NCBI GenBank assembly: GCA_002440825.1
Contig: DJVH01000080.1
Span: forward strand, 25,847-89,846
From: Bacteriovoracaceae bacterium UBA6261
Lineage (GTDB): Bacteria; Bdellovibrionota; Bacteriovoracia; Bacteriovoracales; Bacteriovoracaceae
DNA: 64,000 nucleotides
Reading direction: 5' to 3'
Made by a program: the position numbers and the translations under genes. Positions 60,560 to 64,000 of the stretch are shown here, one piece after another. Every line of letters starts with the position of its first letter. Position 1 is the first letter of the stretch. The notes under the pieces are model-generated. The model did not search any database, was not told the origin of the DNA, and saw nothing but the letters and a program-made list of their open reading frames with translations.

Positions 60560-63262
60560 TCAGAAAATTATTTTGATCATATCGAGTGTGACGTCAGCAT
60601 TGCTGTAAGCTTTTCCCAGCATCAGCATCTGAATAGTCAATGCATCGATTTCTTCTGTTCGCACAACAGGATTTACTTCTTTTAATTTGATCAAGCGCTC
60701 TTTTTCCGCCGTGAGTTTTTCCATCATAGCTGATTTGTATTCAGCTTTCAGACTCTCCGCTTTTTTCAACGCATGATCGTGGGCCTGTTTCAAGACTTTC
60801 TGAACAGCTGCTTTAGGAAGAGCCCGCGCCTTCCTGACTGTTTCCGGATCGGCCATTGTCGATCGGTCATCAATATCGTCTTTACTCCATTTTTCAGAAA
60901 AATCTTCACCGGTGGAATCGACAAGAACACGGATTGGCGTCGGAGGGAAATACCTTTCTGGAGAAAGATTTTTCGGAGCGACGACGTATAGTTTAAAATA
61001 AGTTTCAATAAAAGTTTTAGCAGCACCAGCTTTCTTTCTCGACATGACTGTTGCATTTCCAAAGGTATTGGAAAGGATTAAATCCATGACTCCGACAACC
61101 ATCGGATGATCCCAGGTTAAAAACTCGAGATCCTCTCTTTTCATTGCAGTCTCGCGGTCAAATGTGATGCGTGCTCCCTCAATGGAAAGACCCGGAAAGT
61201 GAGGAACATACATATTATCACTCGGACGGATGTAAAAAATATTGTCTTCAAGGTCTTCAACATCAACGCCTAGTTCCTGAAAGACTTCATTCATATAGCC
61301 AACGAGCTCAGCGCTCTCATCAAATTTTTTGATTTCAGAAATCAACTCACCGGCCTTGTGTTCATTGAACGAATTGAGTTCAACAAGAATATCGCGTCCT
61401 TCATCCAGCTTGTGAACAACGGCTGCATATTCCTTGCTCGTGGTGGCCAGAAATTCCTGAATCACATTTGAGGAGGCCAGGCATTTTTCAGGTTCTTTCA
61501 GATAATTTTCCAGCAACGATTGCAGTTGTTGATGAACAAGACTGGCGCCTTTGGCAGAGCTTTCAAAAGCGTTCAGACCTTCATGGTACCAGCGGAAAAG
61601 AACTTCTTCATAGCTCGAGAGAACATAAGGAACGTGAATATTAATATCGGCAATCTGCCCTATCCTGTCCAATCGTCCTATTCTTTGCTCCAGAAGATCG
61701 GGATAAAGAGGAAAATCAAAAAGGACAAGATGATGAGCAAATTCAAAGTTCCGCCCTTCACTTCCGATTTCCGTACAAAGTAAAACGCGTGCGCCTTCGG
61801 GATCAGCAAAGTATGCGGCCTGTCTGTCTCTGGCGACAAAAGAAAGTCCTGAATGAAAAACTCCGACATTAAGTCCTGCCAGTCTCTCTTTTAAGACTTT
61901 CTCAAGGGCGAGAACTTTTGTTTTGGATTTAGTGATCAGCAGAACTTTTTCATGCTTGTTCTTTTCAAGATATTCAATCAACCAGTTGAGTTTCAACTCA
62001 AATGAAGGTCCAATCGCCTCTTCATCTTCCAACCCCAGATCTTTTGTTTTTTTACTCTCGAGCGGGTAAGCGTGAAGAACGCGTTTAGGAAAAAAATTAA
62101 AAGTAGCTCCCATGCGTGCGCGGGTGTTTCTGAAAAAAATTCTTCCTGTTCCGTGAAGATCAGAAAGTCTTGCGATTTCGGATTCCGATTCTGCTGTGCC
62201 CTTCTTTAAAAGTTCACGCGCCTGTTTCGCAATGGAATCATAGTGTGCACTCTCTTCAAGAAACTGATGATAATCGTAGAACCGGTTGGGATCGAGCAGC
62301 TTCAAACGGGCAAAGTGTCCTTCAAGGCCAAGTTGTTCAGGCGTTGCTGTTAAAAGCAACAAACCTTTACTCTTTTTCGCGATTCTTTCGACAATTTTAT
62401 ATTCGACAGAAGGCTGTTCATTTGTCCATTTTAACTGGTGAGCTTCATCGACAATCATAATGTCCCAGCTCGCCTGATCCATCATCGCGCGGGCCATCTC
62501 GGCGCCTTTTAAAAGACCGATATTCACAATGACAAAATCATTATCTGTGAAAGGATTTGTTCCGGGCTCGAGATGCGTTTCCTGATTGAGTGTTGTGAAT
62601 GTGAGATTGAATTTGCGAAGCATTTCCACAAACCATTGGTACACAAGTGAATCCGGCACAACAATCAAAGCGCGCTTGACTCTCTCTGATAAAATCAAAT
62701 GGTGAAGCGCTAATCCCGCTTCAATTGTTTTTCCTAAACCAACTTCATCAGCAAGAAGAACACGGGGAATGGGTCTGTCTGCAATGGATTTTGCCACATA
62801 AAACTGGTGAGGCAGCAGTGCCATGCGACCGCCGACAAAACCACGTACAGAACTTTGAGTGATTTTATTTTTGTAGTAATGAGTTTTAAAACGAAGATTG
62901 AAAAGCGTACTTAAATCAACGTTGCCATTGAAAATGCGCTCTTCAGGCTTATTGAAGGAAATGGAATCCGACAGCTCGCGCTCATCTATTCTCTCATCAT
63001 TTTTTACGATGTAGGCGACAAGACCTTCATTTTCTTCCAGTCCTTCCACCAGAAACTTTTCTCCACCGCGTACAGTGATTTCATCTCCAATTCCAAAAAC
63101 AACACGCTTGATAGGCGCGCCTCTAGTACCGTATGTTCTTTCTGTTTTGCTCGCAGGGAAAGATATTTTGACAACTTTAGATTCGACCATCGCAACGAGG
63201 CCCAAACCCAATTCAGGCTCAGTTTCGCTCATAAAGCGCTGGCCCACCGTAAGAATGCTCAT
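60560..63262 (-). CDS. rapA: RNA polymerase-associated SNF2 ATPase RapA
   Basis: A 900-residue SWI2/SNF2 translocase that binds RNA polymerase and helps recycle it. An N-terminal Tudor-like part is followed by the helicase core: motif I LLADEVGLGKTIEAGLAL, motif II MIVDEAHQLKW, motif III LLLTATPEQL, and the C-terminal lobe with CTEIGSEGRNFEFAHH and LLEQRIGRLDRIGQ. The C-terminal region (about 600-900) is RapA-specific. The start at 63262 has AAAGGA upstream. Length is close to the family's 970. Confidence 0.93.
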   Translation of the reverse strand: MSILTVGQRFMSETEPELGLGLVAMVESKVVKISFPASKTERTYGTRGAPIKRVVFGIGDEITVRGGEKFLVEGLEENEGLVAYIVKNDERIDERELSDSISFNKPEERIFNGNVDLSTLFNLRFKTHYYKNKITQSSVRGFVGGRMALLPHQFYVAKSIADRPIPRVLLADEVGLGKTIEAGLALHHLILSERVKRALIVVPDSLVYQWFVEMLRKFNLTFTTLNQETHLEPGTNPFTDNDFVIVNIGLLKGAEMARAMMDQASWDIMIVDEAHQLKWTNEQPSVEYKIVERIAKKSKGLLLLTATPEQLGLEGHFARLKLLDPNRFYDYHQFLEESAHYDSIAKQARELLKKGTAESESEIARLSDLHGTGRIFFRNTRARMGATFNFFPKRVLHAYPLESKKTKDLGLEDEEAIGPSFELKLNWLIEYLEKNKHEKVLLITKSKTKVLALEKVLKERLAGLNVGVFHSGLSFVARDRQAAYFADPEGARVLLCTEIGSEGRNFEFAHHLVLFDFPLYPDLLEQRIGRLDRIGQIADINIHVPYVLSSYEEVLFRWYHEGLNAFESSAKGASLVHQQLQSLLENYLKEPEKCLASSNVIQEFLATTSKEYAAVVHKLDEGRDILVELNSFNEHKAGELISEIKKFDESAELVGYMNEVFQELGVDVEDLEDNIFYIRPSDNMYVPHFPGLSIEGARITFDRETAMKREDLEFLTWDHPMVVGVMDLILSNTFGNATVMSRKKAGAAKTFIETYFKLYVVAPKNLSPERYFPPTPIRVLVDSTGEDFSEKWSKDDIDDRSTMADPETVRKARALPKAAVQKVLKQAHDHALKKAESLKAEYKSAMMEKLTAEKERLIKLKEVNPVVRTEEIDALTIQMLMLGKAYSNADVTLDMIKIIF

Positions 63263-63278
63263 GAATGTCCTTTAAAAT

Positions 63279-63422
63279 TTATTGCATGTAATAGAGACCG
63301 ATCACAGCACCTACCACGATCATACCGATCAAGATATAGATTTGCTGTTTTCCAAAAGCTTTCTCTTGGGAGGACAAATGACTCTTCACACCTTTGTGTT
63401 TTTTGTTTTTTAGTTTAGACAC
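63279..63422 (-). CDS. Small single-pass membrane protein, 47 residues
   Basis: Starts at a GTG (63422) behind CGGAG, ends with TAA at 63279. A basic N terminus (VSKLKNKKHKGVKSH) precedes one membrane segment, about residues 28-45 (IYILIGMIVVGAVIGLYYM). No family is recognised. It lies 16 bases before rapA on the same strand and may share its transcript. Basic N side in suggests the C terminus faces the periplasm. Confidence 0.65.
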   Translation of the reverse strand: MSKLKNKKHKGVKSHLSSQEKAFGKQQIYILIGMIVVGAVIGLYYMQ

Positions 63423-63440
63423 GCTTAGCTCCGTATAACG

Positions 63441-63698
63441 TTAGAACATTCCAAAAACGTCTTTAATAAAATCGGAAATCCCGTTAGTAGATTTTATTTT
63501 ATAAAGATCAAAAGCATAAGAGTCTTCGTGAGAAAAATTTGAGGCTTCTGCAAAAGAATCCTCTTCAACCTGTTCAATATTGGATTCTTCCTTGAGCTTA
63601 ACGATCATTTCGTGATTTTCTTTTATGAGCCTGCGGGCCCGCTCAACTGCGATGCGCGCGGATTCAACTTTGGGTACAAAGTCTTTTTCTGTATCCAG
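63441..63698 (-). CDS. Small acidic helical protein with an apparent CTG start
   Basis: The frame runs 85 residues (LDTEKDFVPKVESARIAVER...IKDVFGMF) to a TAA at 63441. A clean AGGGGG site (complement of 63705-63710) lies six bases before a CTG at 63698, while no ATG, GTG or TTG occurs in the first 29 codons; the first in-frame ATG gives only 49 residues and has no ribosome site. The protein is charged with predicted long helices and no signal. It precedes the 47-residue gene by 18 bases. CTG initiation is rare, so this needs protein evidence. Confidence 0.5.
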   Translation of the reverse strand: MDTEKDFVPKVESARIAVERARRLIKENHEMIVKLKEESNIEQVEEDSFAEASNFSHEDSYAFDLYKIKSTNGISDFIKDVFGMF

Positions 63699-63849
63699 GT
63701 TTAACCCCCTGAGTCTAATTAAGTATTTATCTTATTCTCAGTTAAACTAAACCCGATCTCACAAGTCCACTTTTAATTTTTTCAGGACGCACCAAGCTTT
63801 TGAAAATGCACAATAAAAAGCCCTGACATTTTCTCTCATTCGTTCTAAA

Positions 63850-64000
<151 letters not shown>

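Overview
This window comes from a Gram-negative bacterium of moderate to low GC. Evidence for an outer membrane and envelope is plentiful: lipoproteins with lipoboxes, a barrel-like protein ending in an aromatic residue, a heptosyltransferase-type glycosyltransferase and periplasmic proteases. It is motile (flagellin with a sigma28-type promoter; a PilT-type pilus ATPase). The many secreted proteins without clear family, several degenerate HD-GYP-like proteins and a wall-enzyme-like protein fit the Bdellovibrionota/Bacteriovoracaceae style of genome. That placement is inference, because no rRNA gene or other phylogenetic marker is present. No tRNA, rRNA, IS element, prophage or CRISPR array was seen, and coding density is high, with no gap above about 225 bases.

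Layout. 1-10.3 kb: citrate synthase (cut by the window edge), pyrE, two convergent HD-GYP-like proteins, sfsA, a MNIO (DUF692)/DUF2063 pair, a secreted protein, a PilZ-like protein and a third HD-type protein. 10.4-16.0 kb: a small DUF3820-like gene, then the phosphate block pstC-pstA-pstB-phoU-phoB-phoR, which has no pstS. 16.0-20.2 kb (minus): flagellin followed by three tightly packed exported proteins, one of them vaguely secretin-like. 20.2-30.3 kb: a GT4 glycosyltransferase, a lipoprotein, a barrel-like protein, a dipeptide-epimerase-type enolase, a membrane J-domain protein, a large adenosine-deaminase-like enzyme, a heptosyltransferase, pilT and an RDD protein. 30.3-38.7 kb: two S41 peptidases, aconitase and a divergent LysR regulator. 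38.7-43.2 kb (minus): a four-gene operon of a SelO-like pseudokinase, an S51 peptidase, an exported Cys-His-Asp (glutamine-deamidase-like) protein and a small exported protein. 43.3-53.2 kb: a lipoprotein, an AT-rich methyltransferase, rlmI, a DMT transporter, DUF1003, speE/speD, srkA, and folE-queD. 53.2-64 kb: a YkuD-like protein, two peptidyl-prolyl isomerases, an HCCA-isomerase/DsbA-fold protein, ABC-F, a 7TMR-DISM histidine kinase, an HD protein, rapA, two small genes and the start of a second ABC-F gene.

Working together: the pst/pho genes form a phosphate uptake and sensing unit; speE and speD diverge around a perfect inverted repeat and together make spermidine; gltA and acnA catalyse consecutive TCA steps; folE and queD share the pterin/7-deazaguanine route.

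The most interesting signals are (a) the SelO-like/S51/deamidase operon, in which the SelO ATP-binding lysine position is a cysteine, (b) a MNIO-DUF2063 pair without a recognisable precursor peptide, (c) a repeated promoter layout in which the -10 box sits 5-7 bases before the ATG, implying leaderless mRNAs, (d) a perfect hairpin at the predicted 5' end of the flagellin mRNA, and (e) a small gene whose only well-placed start is CTG behind a strong ribosome binding site.
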